From Sulfidibacterium sp964598065 (GTDB lineage Bacteria > Bacteroidota > Bacteroidia > Bacteroidales > F082): 13,694 nucleotides of DNA. Location: contig CAZRAW010000060.1 of NCBI GenBank assembly GCA_964598065.1, forward strand, positions 1 through 13,694, in the 5' to 3' direction. The notes beneath the pieces are model-generated. The model saw nothing but the letters and a program-made list of their open reading frames with translations, made no database searches and was not told where the DNA came from. A program made the position numbers and the translations under genes. Shown here piece after piece: positions 7,428-13,694 of the stretch (position 1 is the first letter of the stretch; the number at the start of each line of letters is the position of its first letter).

Positions 7428-9011
7428 TTAACGATGCTGTTTTTTGGTTTTTAACATTAACAAAGGAATAATAAGTACGGTTGTAAGGAGCGTCCCCACA
7501 AAAAAATCATCATTTATTCCCTGTACAAAAGCCTGTGCAACAAGATTCTTAACAATAAGCAGTTTAGCCTGTAGGACGGCTGCATGGGGTGTTGCACCAC
7601 CGGCATACAGAGCAAATTCTTTCAGTCCTTTCGTTACTTCCCGAAAAACAGGGGAGGAGGCATTAAGTTGCTCACCAAATATTTGTTTATGGAACGTAAC
7701 TCTTTGTGCAAGAAGCGTTCCCAAAACAGCAATTCCGAAACTGCCACCGATTTGGCGGACAGTATTGAACAATCCGGAAGCCTGAGCCAGCTGCGGCTTA
7801 GGAATGTCAAGAAGTGCAATGGTGGTCATCGGAGTGAAGAGAAGCCCGAGAGCCAGTCCACGAAGATATAAAGGCAGCATAATCTGAGCATGAGTAGTTT
7901 GTAATGAAAAAAAGCTAAACATGTAAAGGGACAAAGACAATATAAGCATTCCGAAAATAGCCGGTATTTTGGGATTCACGCGATCCGTTAGCTGACCGGC
8001 GAGAGGGGAAATAAAAGCCTGGAGAATACCAACGGGAAAAAATACCAGCCCTGCCTGCAAAGCAGTATAGCCCAAAGAATTTTGTAAGTAAATAGGGAGT
8101 AAAAATGCATTACCGAAGAAAGCAATCCCAAAAACAAACATAATCAGCGAAGTCAGGCCGAAATTACGATTCTTAAAAAGTTTTATGTTTACAATAGGGT
8201 CACTGACAGTTGCCTCCACGTAAAAGAAGAGAATGAAACTCAGGGCGGAAATAAAAAAGCAACTCAAGACAAAGGGGGAAGTCCATCCCTCCGTATTCCA
8301 ACTGGAATTTGCAGTAGATACGGCCAGCAATAAAGACCCCAAAGCAACCGTCATGGTGATAAAACCAAAAAGGTCAAATTTGGTTACATTTTTGGATTTG
8401 TATTCTTTTTGGACAATCCATGCAACAAACATACCGAAAATACCCACCGGAATATTAATATCAAAAATGGTATGCCAGGTGAAATTATCTACGAGGTAAC
8501 CACCGACCATTGGACCAAGCGACACCGATGCCGCAGCAGCAATGCCCCAAAATCCCAAGGCGGTTCCTCTTTGTTTTGGCGGAAAAGTACGGGTTACAAT
8601 GGCCATTCCGACAGGCATCACAAAACCTGCGCCAGCTCCCTGTATTAATCTGAAAAAGATTAACACATTCTCATTCCACGAAAGACTACACAGGAGCGAA
8701 CCCAAAGTGAACAGGAAAAGCCCCAATAAATAAGTCTTTTTGTACCCAAAATGGTCTGCAACCCAGCCGGAAGAAGGCAATGCAATGGCGAAAACCAAAA
8801 AATAAGCCGTCATTACCCATTCAATCTGGTCCACACTTACGCCGAAAACAGCCATCATCTTGGGGAAAGCCACACTAACAATGGTAGAGTCCAATACGGC
8901 CATAAATGTACCAATCATTACGCTGAACAATACCCACCATTTGTTAGGTTCAAATTCTTCCGCAATGCTTAAACCGGTAATCGAATTACTATATTTTGTA
9001 TCCTGAGCCAC
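7428..9011 (-). CDS. emrB: EmrB/QacA-type MFS drug efflux transporter (DHA2, 14 TM)
   Basis: The 527-residue product is a proton-driven multidrug exporter of the inner membrane. The many hydrophobic segments fit the 14-helix DHA2 layout. The first helix contains motif D1 with Asp41 (AVLDSTIVSVAFP, 38-50). Motif A is GWVADHFGYKK (82-92), and the antiporter motif C is seen in SVSLGPMVGGYL (162-173). The start is a GTG at 9009-9011 that overlaps the 3' end of the HlyD-type gene by 23 bases. This suggests translational coupling, and no suitable ATG lies nearby in frame. Its place between the membrane fusion and TolC-like genes indicates that it feeds a tripartite pump. The substrate is unknown; hydrophobic drugs, uncouplers or bile-type compounds are usual for the family. 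The symbol reflects family resemblance, not proven orthology. Confidence 0.92.
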   Translation of the reverse strand: MAQDTKYSNSITGLSIAEEFEPNKWWVLFSVMIGTFMAVLDSTIVSVAFPKMMAVFGVSVDQIEWVMTAYFLVFAIALPSSGWVADHFGYKKTYLLGLFLFTLGSLLCSLSWNENVLIFFRLIQGAGAGFVMPVGMAIVTRTFPPKQRGTALGFWGIAAAASVSLGPMVGGYLVDNFTWHTIFDINIPVGIFGMFVAWIVQKEYKSKNVTKFDLFGFITMTVALGSLLLAVSTANSSWNTEGWTSPFVLSCFFISALSFILFFYVEATVSDPIVNIKLFKNRNFGLTSLIMFVFGIAFFGNAFLLPIYLQNSLGYTALQAGLVFFPVGILQAFISPLAGQLTDRVNPKIPAIFGMLILSLSLYMFSFFSLQTTHAQIMLPLYLRGLALGLLFTPMTTIALLDIPKPQLAQASGLFNTVRQIGGSFGIAVLGTLLAQRVTFHKQIFGEQLNASSPVFREVTKGLKEFALYAGGATPHAAVLQAKLLIVKNLVAQAFVQGINDDFFVGTLLTTVLIIPLLMLKTKKQHR

Positions 9012-9975
9012 CTTTTGCCTTTAATTTAATTTCAACCGACATGCCGGGAAGTAAGCCATACTTTAACATTGTTTTTGCCTGATGTTTTATGGAAATTTTT
9101 ATGGGTATGCGTTGTGTAACCTTGGTGAAATTTCCTGAAGCATTATCCGGGGGAATCAGAGAAAAAAGGGCAGCAGTATTGCTCCCTATCTCAAAAATTC
9201 TACCGGAGAATTTTATGTCCGGATAGGCATCTACATGAATATTCACCGTATCGCCCAAAACTATCTTACTCAAATCGGTCTCCTTAATCATAGCCGTTAC
9301 CCAAATATTTTTCAAATTATAAATAGTAAAAACGGATTGCCCGGGAGCCACCACATCGCCGGTCAAAACCCACCTTTTGGCAATGATCCCCGAAATGTTT
9401 GAATACAATTTGGTATGAGCAAGTTCTGTTTTGATGACCTGGATATCCATGTTCAGAGTGGCAATTTTGCTTTTTGCAATTTCAAGCTCCACTTTTGCCG
9501 CCTGAAACTCTTTTAGGATGTTGTCGTATCTTGCACGGGGAATCACATTTCCTTTTATCTGAATTTCAGCACGGTTAAGATTAATGCGGGCCTGTTCAAG
9601 CCTTACCTGTGCCAGTTTTATACCAAGATGGGCACTATTCAGAGAAGTAACCACCTGATTCAGACGTGCTTTTATATCGGAAGAGTCCAGGGCAGCAAGC
9701 AATTCCCCCTTCCGTACAGCATCGCCCTCATCAGCATACAAAGCCACCACACGGCCCATTATCTGTGGACTCAGGTTTAATTTGTTGGCATCAATGTAGG
9801 CATCGTCCGTGCTGACAAAACCCACCTTTTCGACATACCAATACGTCGCAGCGCCAAGAAGCAGCAAAATGAGTGATACAGCAATTATTACACTTCTGAT
9901 TTTATTTTTTTTCTTTTGTTTTTTCCCGGCTTCGTTGCCCGGATTTGTTACATTTTTCACTTTTTCCTCATCCAT
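8989..9975 (-). CDS. emrA: EmrA/HlyD-type membrane fusion protein
   Basis: The 328-residue product is the periplasmic adaptor linking the MFS pump to the TolC-like duct. A lysine-rich cytoplasmic tail (about 1-27) precedes one membrane anchor at 28-48. The first half of the barrel-sandwich domain follows (near VSTDDAYIDANKLNLSPQIMGRVV), then a helical hairpin of about 100-185 rich in Ala, Leu, Glu and Arg. The second half and beta-barrel contain GDVVAPGQSVFTIYNLKNIWV. The segment NASGNFTKVTQRIPIKI closely matches the EmrA-type signature and separates it from generic HlyD proteins. The ATG at 9975 has a GGAG five bases upstream and lies 17 bases after marR. The 3' end overlaps the transporter gene. 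Confidence 0.92.
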   Translation of the reverse strand: MDEEKVKNVTNPGNEAGKKQKKKNKIRSVIIAVSLILLLLGAATYWYVEKVGFVSTDDAYIDANKLNLSPQIMGRVVALYADEGDAVRKGELLAALDSSDIKARLNQVVTSLNSAHLGIKLAQVRLEQARINLNRAEIQIKGNVIPRARYDNILKEFQAAKVELEIAKSKIATLNMDIQVIKTELAHTKLYSNISGIIAKRWVLTGDVVAPGQSVFTIYNLKNIWVTAMIKETDLSKIVLGDTVNIHVDAYPDIKFSGRIFEIGSNTAALFSLIPPDNASGNFTKVTQRIPIKISIKHQAKTMLKYGLLPGMSVEIKLKAKGGSGYKI

Positions 9976-9992
9976 AATATCTCCGGTTTATT

Positions 9993-10415
9993 TTATTCGA
10001 AAGTTTTATAAATTGTCATTAACAAAGACTGCAACTGTTTGATTTCATTCTTGTCAAGATTCTGATGCAGCCTGTCATATATCTCATTATATATGATATC
10101 TAATTCAGGCTTGAAGGCTTTTGCTTTTTTAGTAGCATATATTTTATATTCTCTTTTGTCATCCGGATTAACTTCTTTAGAAACATAACCGAGATCTACC
10201 AACCGCTTAATCCCTTTACTAACTGTTGCTTTGTCAAGCAAAATACCGCGGGCAATCTGCTCTTGTGTTTTACCTTCGTTATTCTGAATAAAACACAAAA
10301 AGAAAAACTGCCCCACGTCGATGTCTTTATCTTTCAGCTGGTCAGCCACCTGGTTGTAGATACCCCGGTGAATACGGGCAATCAGCCTGCCAATACTCTG
10401 GTCCATCTTTTTCAT
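9993..10415 (-). CDS. MarR family transcriptional repressor
   Basis: The 140-residue product is a MarR-type winged-helix regulator, probably a ligand-responsive repressor of its own operon. Residues 5-45 form the dimerisation helices. KTQEQIARGILLDKATVSKGIKRLVDLGYV (49-78) is the helix-turn-helix with recognition helix around 62-72, and NPDDKREYKIYAT (83-95) is the wing with the conserved Asp-x-Arg type charge pattern. C-terminal helices complete the dimer interface. The length is normal. It is the first gene of the marR-emrA-emrB-tolC operon. The ATG at 10415 is supported by a strong AGGAGGA seven bases upstream; a second ATG three codons later is less well placed. A palindrome overlapping the promoter is the likely binding site. 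The inducing ligand is unknown. Confidence 0.92.
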   Translation of the reverse strand: MKKMDQSIGRLIARIHRGIYNQVADQLKDKDIDVGQFFFLCFIQNNEGKTQEQIARGILLDKATVSKGIKRLVDLGYVSKEVNPDDKREYKIYATKKAKAFKPELDIIYNEIYDRLHQNLDKNEIKQLQSLLMTIYKTFE

Positions 10416-10422
10416 TTTTTAT

Positions 10423-10429
10423 TCCTCCT
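10423..10429 (-). promoter_or_regulatory. Strong Shine-Dalgarno sequence of marR
   Basis: On the minus strand AGGAGGA lies 7 bases before the ATG at 10415, which is ideal spacing. Most other genes in this window lack such a site, as expected for Bacteroidota. It therefore decides the start and may reflect a special translation demand or recent acquisition. Confidence 0.7.
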
Positions 10430-10439
10430 ATTTAAAAAC

Positions 10440-10486
10440 AGTTTACCGGTAAACTATTTTGCAAAACAAAACTATTTTAGTTTACC
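10440..10486 (-). promoter_or_regulatory. Candidate MarR operator: perfect palindrome plus extra half-site
   Basis: AGTTTACCGGTAAACT at 10440-10455 is a perfect 16-bp palindrome. The half-site AGTTTACC occurs again at 10479-10486. The 10-base direct repeat AAACTATTTT also appears at 10451-10460 and 10469-10478. The palindrome falls just after the expected transcription start, and the extra half-site lies just upstream of the -7 box, so bound repressor would block RNA polymerase. The size and symmetry suit a MarR dimer. Confidence 0.65.
10467..10474 (-). promoter_or_regulatory. Putative -7 promoter box of the efflux operon
   Basis: On the minus strand TAGTTTTG matches TAnnTTTG exactly. A TTG upstream is spaced about 15 bases away, shorter than the usual 19-20, so the -33 contact is poor. 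It lies between the palindrome and the extra half-site of the candidate operator. Confidence 0.5.
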
Positions 10487-10576
10487 ACGCAACTAATCCC
10501 TCTCTTTTTTAACCTTTTTTAGGAACAGGACTTATAAAACGAACCCATATTTTGGTGTGCGAGTACAGGAAAAATT

Positions 10577-10598
10577 CTTCAGGCATCCTCGCCTGAAG
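10577..10598 (-). terminator. Terminator-like hairpin (minus strand)
   Basis: CTTCAGGC (10577-10584) pairs perfectly with GCCTGAAG (10591-10598) around a 6-base loop. Read on the minus strand, the stem is followed by AATTTTT, which fits an intrinsic terminator. It closes the G+C-rich element at 10577-10815 and would stop transcription heading towards the marR promoter. Confidence 0.5.
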
Positions 10599-10815
10599 CT
10601 GAGGGGTTGTTTCGCATACCACAACTGTTCATGGCTAACCCGAATCCCCTGCGGCAGGGATGGCAGCGGCATCCGGTGGCAGACGGAGGCATTGGTTTTT
10701 GCCGGCAGGCGGAGGCTGAGGCACGAAGACCCCGCACTGCCGATGCAAAACCTGCCGCCGGCAACAACGATATAGCGGACAGCCCGTGCTGGCCGGTGGG
10801 CAAGCCCGCCCAAAT
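10599..10815 (-). repeat. G+C-rich structured intergenic element, probable Bacteroidota repeat or RNA
   Basis: This stretch is clearly richer in G and C than the A/T-rich flanks and shows many pairings. TTGCCGGCAGG (10699-10709) pairs with 10751-10764 apart from a 3-base insertion. CCCTG/CAGGG closes a small hairpin near 10647-10659. GGTGGG/CCCGCC pairs around 10796-10811. On the minus strand the order is GGGCTGTCCGCTATATC, a long stem-loop, then GGATGCCGCTGCCATCCCT. From memory this order resembles a repeat found between genes in many Bacteroidota, which I could not verify. Open frames across it have no recognisable protein character. The minus strand is favoured because a terminator-like hairpin ends that side. 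Confidence 0.5.
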
Positions 10816-10863
10816 CAAAAAAATAATATCACTGAAAAAAATCAACAATAAAATGTTTAAAAC

Positions 10864-10895
10864 TTTGGCCAAATGGAAAATAGTTTCTACTTTTG
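10864..10895 (+). promoter_or_regulatory. Promoter of the rplM-rpsI-rpsB-tsf block
   Basis: A TTTG ending at 10867 serves as the -33 element, and TACTTTTG at 10888-10895 is an exact match to the -7 consensus TAnnTTTG. They are separated by 20 bases, the usual Bacteroidota spacing. Transcription would start near 10902 and leave a leader of about 45 bases before the rplM ATG. Confidence 0.7.
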
Positions 10896-10947
10896 CACCC
10901 CGATTTTTGGACGAAATAGTAAAAAGGCTTAAGAAACAAACAGATAG

Positions 10948-11403
10948 ATGGATACATTGAGTTATAAGACAATCAGTGCCAACAAAGCAACCGCTAACAA
11001 AGAGTGGGTTTTGATTGATGCGGAGAATCAGGTACTTGGCAGGCTGGCCTCCATAGCTGCTAAATTCCTGAGGGGAAAATACAAAACTAACTTTACGCCC
11101 CATGCCGACACCGGTGATTTTGTGGTTATTATCAATGCGGACAAAGTTCGGCTGACCGGCAACAAATGGGATCAAAAAGAATACATTCGTTACACCGGTT
11201 ATCCGGGAGGACAACGTATTACCACCGCCAAACAGTTGATGGCTAAAAAGCCTGCCGCCATGGTGGAAAAAGCCATTAAAGGCATGCTCCCAAAAAACAA
11301 ACTGGGGAGCCAGCTCTTTCGTAACCTTTATGTTTATGCCGGTGGCGAGCACAATCAGGAGGCACAGAAACCAAAGAAAATTAATTTAAATTCAATCAGA
11401 TAA
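10948..11403 (+). CDS. rplM: 50S ribosomal protein L13 (uL13)
   Basis: The 151-residue product is an early-assembly protein of the large ribosomal subunit that binds 23S rRNA. Family hallmarks are visible in order: WVLIDAENQVLGRLAS (about 20-35), LRGKYKTNFTPHADTGDFVVIINADKVRLTGNKWDQKEYIRYTGYPGG (41-88, read as successive motifs) and AIKGMLPKNKLG (109-120), ending in a basic tail. The length is typical. It is the first gene after a consensus promoter and is followed after only 4 bases by rpsI, the nearly universal rplM-rpsI pair. The ATG at 10948 gives the usual N-terminus and no in-frame alternative is better. Confidence 0.97.
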   Translation: MDTLSYKTISANKATANKEWVLIDAENQVLGRLASIAAKFLRGKYKTNFTPHADTGDFVVIINADKVRLTGNKWDQKEYIRYTGYPGGQRITTAKQLMAKKPAAMVEKAIKGMLPKNKLGSQLFRNLYVYAGGEHNQEAQKPKKINLNSIR

Positions 11404-11407
11404 CAGA

Positions 11408-11794
11408 ATGGAAGTTTTAAATGCACTCGGTAGAAGAAAGACTGCTATTGCACGGATCTATGTAAAAGACGGAGATGGTAAAATTGTTGTTAACGGACGT
11501 GATTTTAAAGACTACTTCCCCACAGCCATTTTGCACTATGTTGTTGAGCAGCCATTGATTCTTACTGATAACACCGGTAAATTCGACATCAAGGTGAACC
11601 TTAAAGGAGGAGGCTTTAACGGACAGGCCGAAGCGCTTCGTCTCGCCATTTCGAGAGCACTGGTAAAAATGGACGAAGAATATCGTCCGGTTCTCAAAGA
11701 AAACGGGCTGATGAGAAGAGATCCCCGCATGGTAGAACGTAAAAAGCCGGGACAACCAAAAGCTCGCAAAAAATTCCAGTTCTCCAAACGTTAA
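11408..11794 (+). CDS. rpsI: 30S ribosomal protein S9 (uS9)
   Basis: The 128-residue product is the small-subunit protein whose C-terminal tail reaches the P-site tRNA. The N-terminal signature GRRKTAIARIYV (about 8-19) is present, followed by GGGFNGQAEALRLAISRAL (67-85) and the RRDPRMVERKKPGQPKARKK basic segment (102-121). The chain ends in the conserved FSKR. Length and motifs are normal. It starts 4 bases after rplM stops and is surely co-transcribed with it. Confidence 0.97.
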   Translation: MEVLNALGRRKTAIARIYVKDGDGKIVVNGRDFKDYFPTAILHYVVEQPLILTDNTGKFDIKVNLKGGGFNGQAEALRLAISRALVKMDEEYRPVLKENGLMRRDPRMVERKKPGQPKARKKFQFSKR

Positions 11795-11815
11795 TATTTT
11801 TCAAGATATTGGAAC

Positions 11816-11879
11816 GAGTTTAGTATCCAAATTACTGAAACTCCCACGGCGGACTATTCAGCAATTGATTTTAGTGAAT
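11816..11879 (+). ncRNA. Candidate structured leader of rpsB
   Basis: The 108-base gap between rpsI and rpsB holds two stems. GAGTTTAGTA (11816-11825) pairs with 11833-11843 over 10 base pairs with a single bulged G (11837) and a 7-base loop. ATTCA (11856-11860) pairs with TGAAT (11875-11879) around a 14-base loop. The region precedes an autoregulation-prone ribosomal gene and has no T-run, so an S2-binding leader is possible. Ribosomal-protein leaders have been predicted in Bacteroidia, but I cannot confirm a match here. Confidence 0.35.
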
Positions 11880-11902
11880 GTAAACAAATAAAACAGATTA
11901 AC

Positions 11903-12781
11903 ATGGTAAAAGTAACCTTTGACGAAATGCTTGAGGCCGGTGTACATTTTGGCCACCTCAAACGGAAATGGAATCCCAGCATGGCTCCTTACATCTTTAT
12001 GGAGCGCAATGGTATTCATATTATCGACCTGTATAAAACACAGGCCAAATTAGAAGAAGCTTCCGCCGCGATGAAACAAATTGCCAAATCGGGCCGCAGA
12101 ATCCTTTTTGTTTCGACCAAAAAACAGGCTAAAGATATTGTCTCCGAAATGGCAAAAAAAATCAATATGCCTTATGTAACGGAACGCTGGCCCGGAGGAA
12201 TGCTCACAAACTTTGCCACTATTCGCAAAGCCATCCGGAAAATGTCCAATATTGATAAACTGATAACCACCAATTCGTGGAAAAACCTTTCAAAACGCGA
12301 ACGTTTACAAGTTACCCGCGAGCGTGCCAAATTAGAAAAGAACCTCGGCAGCATTGCCGATATGGCGCGTATTCCGGCTGCTTTGTTTATCGTTGACATT
12401 AATAAAGAAAAAATTGCCGTTGCCGAAGCACGGAAATTAAATATTCCCATTTTCGCCATGGTTGACACCAATACCGATCCCAACCTTATTGATTTTCCCA
12501 TTCCGGCCAACGACGATGCTTCAAAAAGTATTACGTTGATTGTGAATGTGGTTACCTCTGCAGTAGCCGAAGGCCTCGCTGAACGCAAAATGGCCCGCGA
12601 GAAAAGCGCTGCAGAGAAAAAAGCAAAAGAAGATGCTCTGGCAGTTGCCAAAGAAGCAGATCTTAAAGCCAAGTCGGAAACGCTGAAACAAGCTGAAGAA
12701 GAAGCTGATATTGCTGCTGAAAAAGTGATTAAAAAACCCAGAATCGTAAGAAAACCTGTTACTAAAAAGCTTAATAAATAA
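11903..12781 (+). CDS. rpsB: 30S ribosomal protein S2 (uS2)
   Basis: The 292-residue product is a late-assembly protein of the small subunit. The N-terminus carries the family motifs MLEAGVHFGHLKRKWNPSM (9-27) and FMERNGIHIIDLYKT (32-46). PYVTERWPGGMLTNF (about 90-104) and the FAMVDTNTDPNLIDFPIPANDDA segment (about 184-206) also match. After about residue 225 the protein continues with a Lys/Ala/Glu-rich tail of about 65 residues, longer than the minimal S2 core of about 225-240. Such charged extensions are common in Bacteroidota and look disordered or helical. The tsf gene follows after 32 bases, the classical rpsB-tsf pair. Confidence 0.97.
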   Translation: MVKVTFDEMLEAGVHFGHLKRKWNPSMAPYIFMERNGIHIIDLYKTQAKLEEASAAMKQIAKSGRRILFVSTKKQAKDIVSEMAKKINMPYVTERWPGGMLTNFATIRKAIRKMSNIDKLITTNSWKNLSKRERLQVTRERAKLEKNLGSIADMARIPAALFIVDINKEKIAVAEARKLNIPIFAMVDTNTDPNLIDFPIPANDDASKSITLIVNVVTSAVAEGLAERKMAREKSAAEKKAKEDALAVAKEADLKAKSETLKQAEEEADIAAEKVIKKPRIVRKPVTKKLNK

Positions 12782-12813
12782 TCGTTTACAAAAAAAAGAT
12801 AAAATATTTTAAA

Positions 12814-13641
12814 ATGAAGATAACCGCTCAACAAGTAAATGAATTGAGAAAAGCCACCGGCGCCGGTATGATGGATTGTAAAAAGGCACTGGTTGAAACC
12901 GATGGCGACAAGGAAAAAGCCATTGACTATCTGCGTAAAAAAGGACAAAAAGTAGCTGCAAAACGCGCCGACCGTGAAGCTGCCGAAGGTGTTGTTCTGG
13001 CAAAAATCAGTGATGATAATAAATTTGCTGCTGCTGTTATGATTAACTGCGAAACCGACTTCGTTGCCAAAAACCAGGATTTTATCAGCTATGTGCAGTC
13101 GGTTGTTGACCTTGCTGTTGAAAACAGCGCCAGGACTTTGGATGAATTAAAAGCTTTGAAACTCGGCGACCGTACCATTGAAGAATCGATTGTTGATAAA
13201 ACCGGCGTCATAGGTGAAAAAATTCAGATTGGAAAATATGAGGTGGTTGAAGCCGAAGGTGTTTACGCATACATTCACCCCGGCAACCGTATTGCCAGCA
13301 TTGCAGGTTTAAACAAAGCCGGTGAAGAATTTGCCGCTGCCGGCCATGATGTAGTCATGCAAATTGCGGCCATGGCGCCCGTAGCTGTTGACAAAGAACG
13401 TATTCCGGAAGAAATTATCCAGCGCGAAATTGAAATTGGAAAAGAACAGGCTCGCCAGGAAGGCAAACCCGAAGCCATGATTGAAAGAATCGCTACGGGT
13501 AAACTCAACAAATTTTTCAAAGAAAACACATTGTTGAATCAGACTTTTATTAAAGATTCAAAGAAGAATATTCAGCAGTACCTGCAGAGCTTCGACAAAG
13601 AGCTTACGGTTACTGACTTCAAACGTCTTGCTTTAGGTTAA
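12814..13641 (+). CDS. tsf: Translation elongation factor Ts
   Basis: The 275-residue product is the guanine nucleotide exchange factor that reloads EF-Tu with GTP. The N-terminal UBA-like domain is clear (VNELRKATGAGMMDCKKAL, 8-26), followed by AIDYLRKKG (36-44). The EF-Tu-contact motif is TDFVAKN (80-86). Two core subdomains follow, with HPGNRIASIAGLNKA in the second. The length of 275 fits the one-repeat bacterial form. No recognisable terminator is seen in the 53 bases left in the window after the stop. Confidence 0.97.
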   Translation: MKITAQQVNELRKATGAGMMDCKKALVETDGDKEKAIDYLRKKGQKVAAKRADREAAEGVVLAKISDDNKFAAAVMINCETDFVAKNQDFISYVQSVVDLAVENSARTLDELKALKLGDRTIEESIVDKTGVIGEKIQIGKYEVVEAEGVYAYIHPGNRIASIAGLNKAGEEFAAAGHDVVMQIAAMAPVAVDKERIPEEIIQREIEIGKEQARQEGKPEAMIERIATGKLNKFFKENTLLNQTFIKDSKKNIQQYLQSFDKELTVTDFKRLALG

Positions 13642-13694
13642 ACCCTAAGTAAGCTCACTTCGCAATTAAGATAAAATAATTTTTAGTGTATAAT

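Noticed and set aside
10577..10815. RNase P RNA, tmRNA or SRP RNA
   Set aside because: The conserved core sequences of these RNAs, as far as I can recall them, are not present on either strand.
10607..10960. Plus-strand open frame of 117 residues before rplM
   Set aside because: It is made mostly of translated palindromic repeat sequence, spans the rplM promoter and ends inside rplM.
10579..11352. Long minus-strand open frame of 257 residues
   Set aside because: It runs antisense through rplM and through the structured element, has no domain character and is explained by the coding strand's composition.
12172..12948. Minus-strand open frame of 258 residues
   Set aside because: It is a shadow of rpsB and the start of tsf; its Ala/Ser-rich character mirrors the Lys/Glu/Ala codons of the S2 tail.

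Overview
The window looks like chromosomal DNA from a member of the Bacteroidota, most likely Bacteroidales or a relative. Four things suggest this. Most starts lack a Shine-Dalgarno sequence and follow A/T-rich leaders. Several upstream regions carry the phylum's -7 promoter box (TAnnTTTG). The first gene is a SusA-like secreted amylase. The ribosomal order rplM-rpsI-rpsB-tsf is the usual one in this phylum. The assignment rests on gene content and motifs, not on a database search.

Layout. Positions 1-4661 (+) hold a two-gene alpha-glucan module: a secreted GH13 neopullulanase/cyclomaltodextrinase-like enzyme and a secreted GH31 alpha-glucosidase or alpha-transglucosylase. A 13-bp perfect inverted repeat enclosing small hairpins lies between them. 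Convergent to this, 4758-5888 (-) encodes an orphan AAA_14/DUF4143 ATPase with its own -7 box and a cluster of repeated palindromic motifs upstream. Positions 6093-10415 (-) form a compact multidrug efflux operon, marR - emrA (HlyD) - emrB (14-TM MFS) - tolC-like, with gaps of 17 and 18 bases and one 23-base overlap. Its promoter overlaps a 16-bp perfect palindrome plus an extra half-site, a good candidate MarR operator. Positions 10416-10947 are a divergent intergenic region. It holds that operator, a G+C-rich structured element of about 240 bases (a probable Bacteroidota repeat or RNA, with a terminator-like hairpin on the minus strand) and a consensus promoter for the ribosomal genes. Positions 10948-13641 (+) encode L13, S9, S2 and EF-Ts, with a hairpin leader candidate before rpsB.

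How the genes work together. The GH13 enzyme would cut starch, pullulan or cyclodextrin-type glucans outside the cytoplasm, and the GH31 enzyme would trim or rearrange the resulting oligosaccharides. EmrA, EmrB and the TolC-like channel would form one tripartite pump spanning both membranes, repressed by MarR until a ligand is present. The ribosomal block is housekeeping. I found no CRISPR array, tRNA, rRNA, transposase or prophage gene. No clearly new multi-gene system is visible; the most interesting signals are in the intergenic regions.
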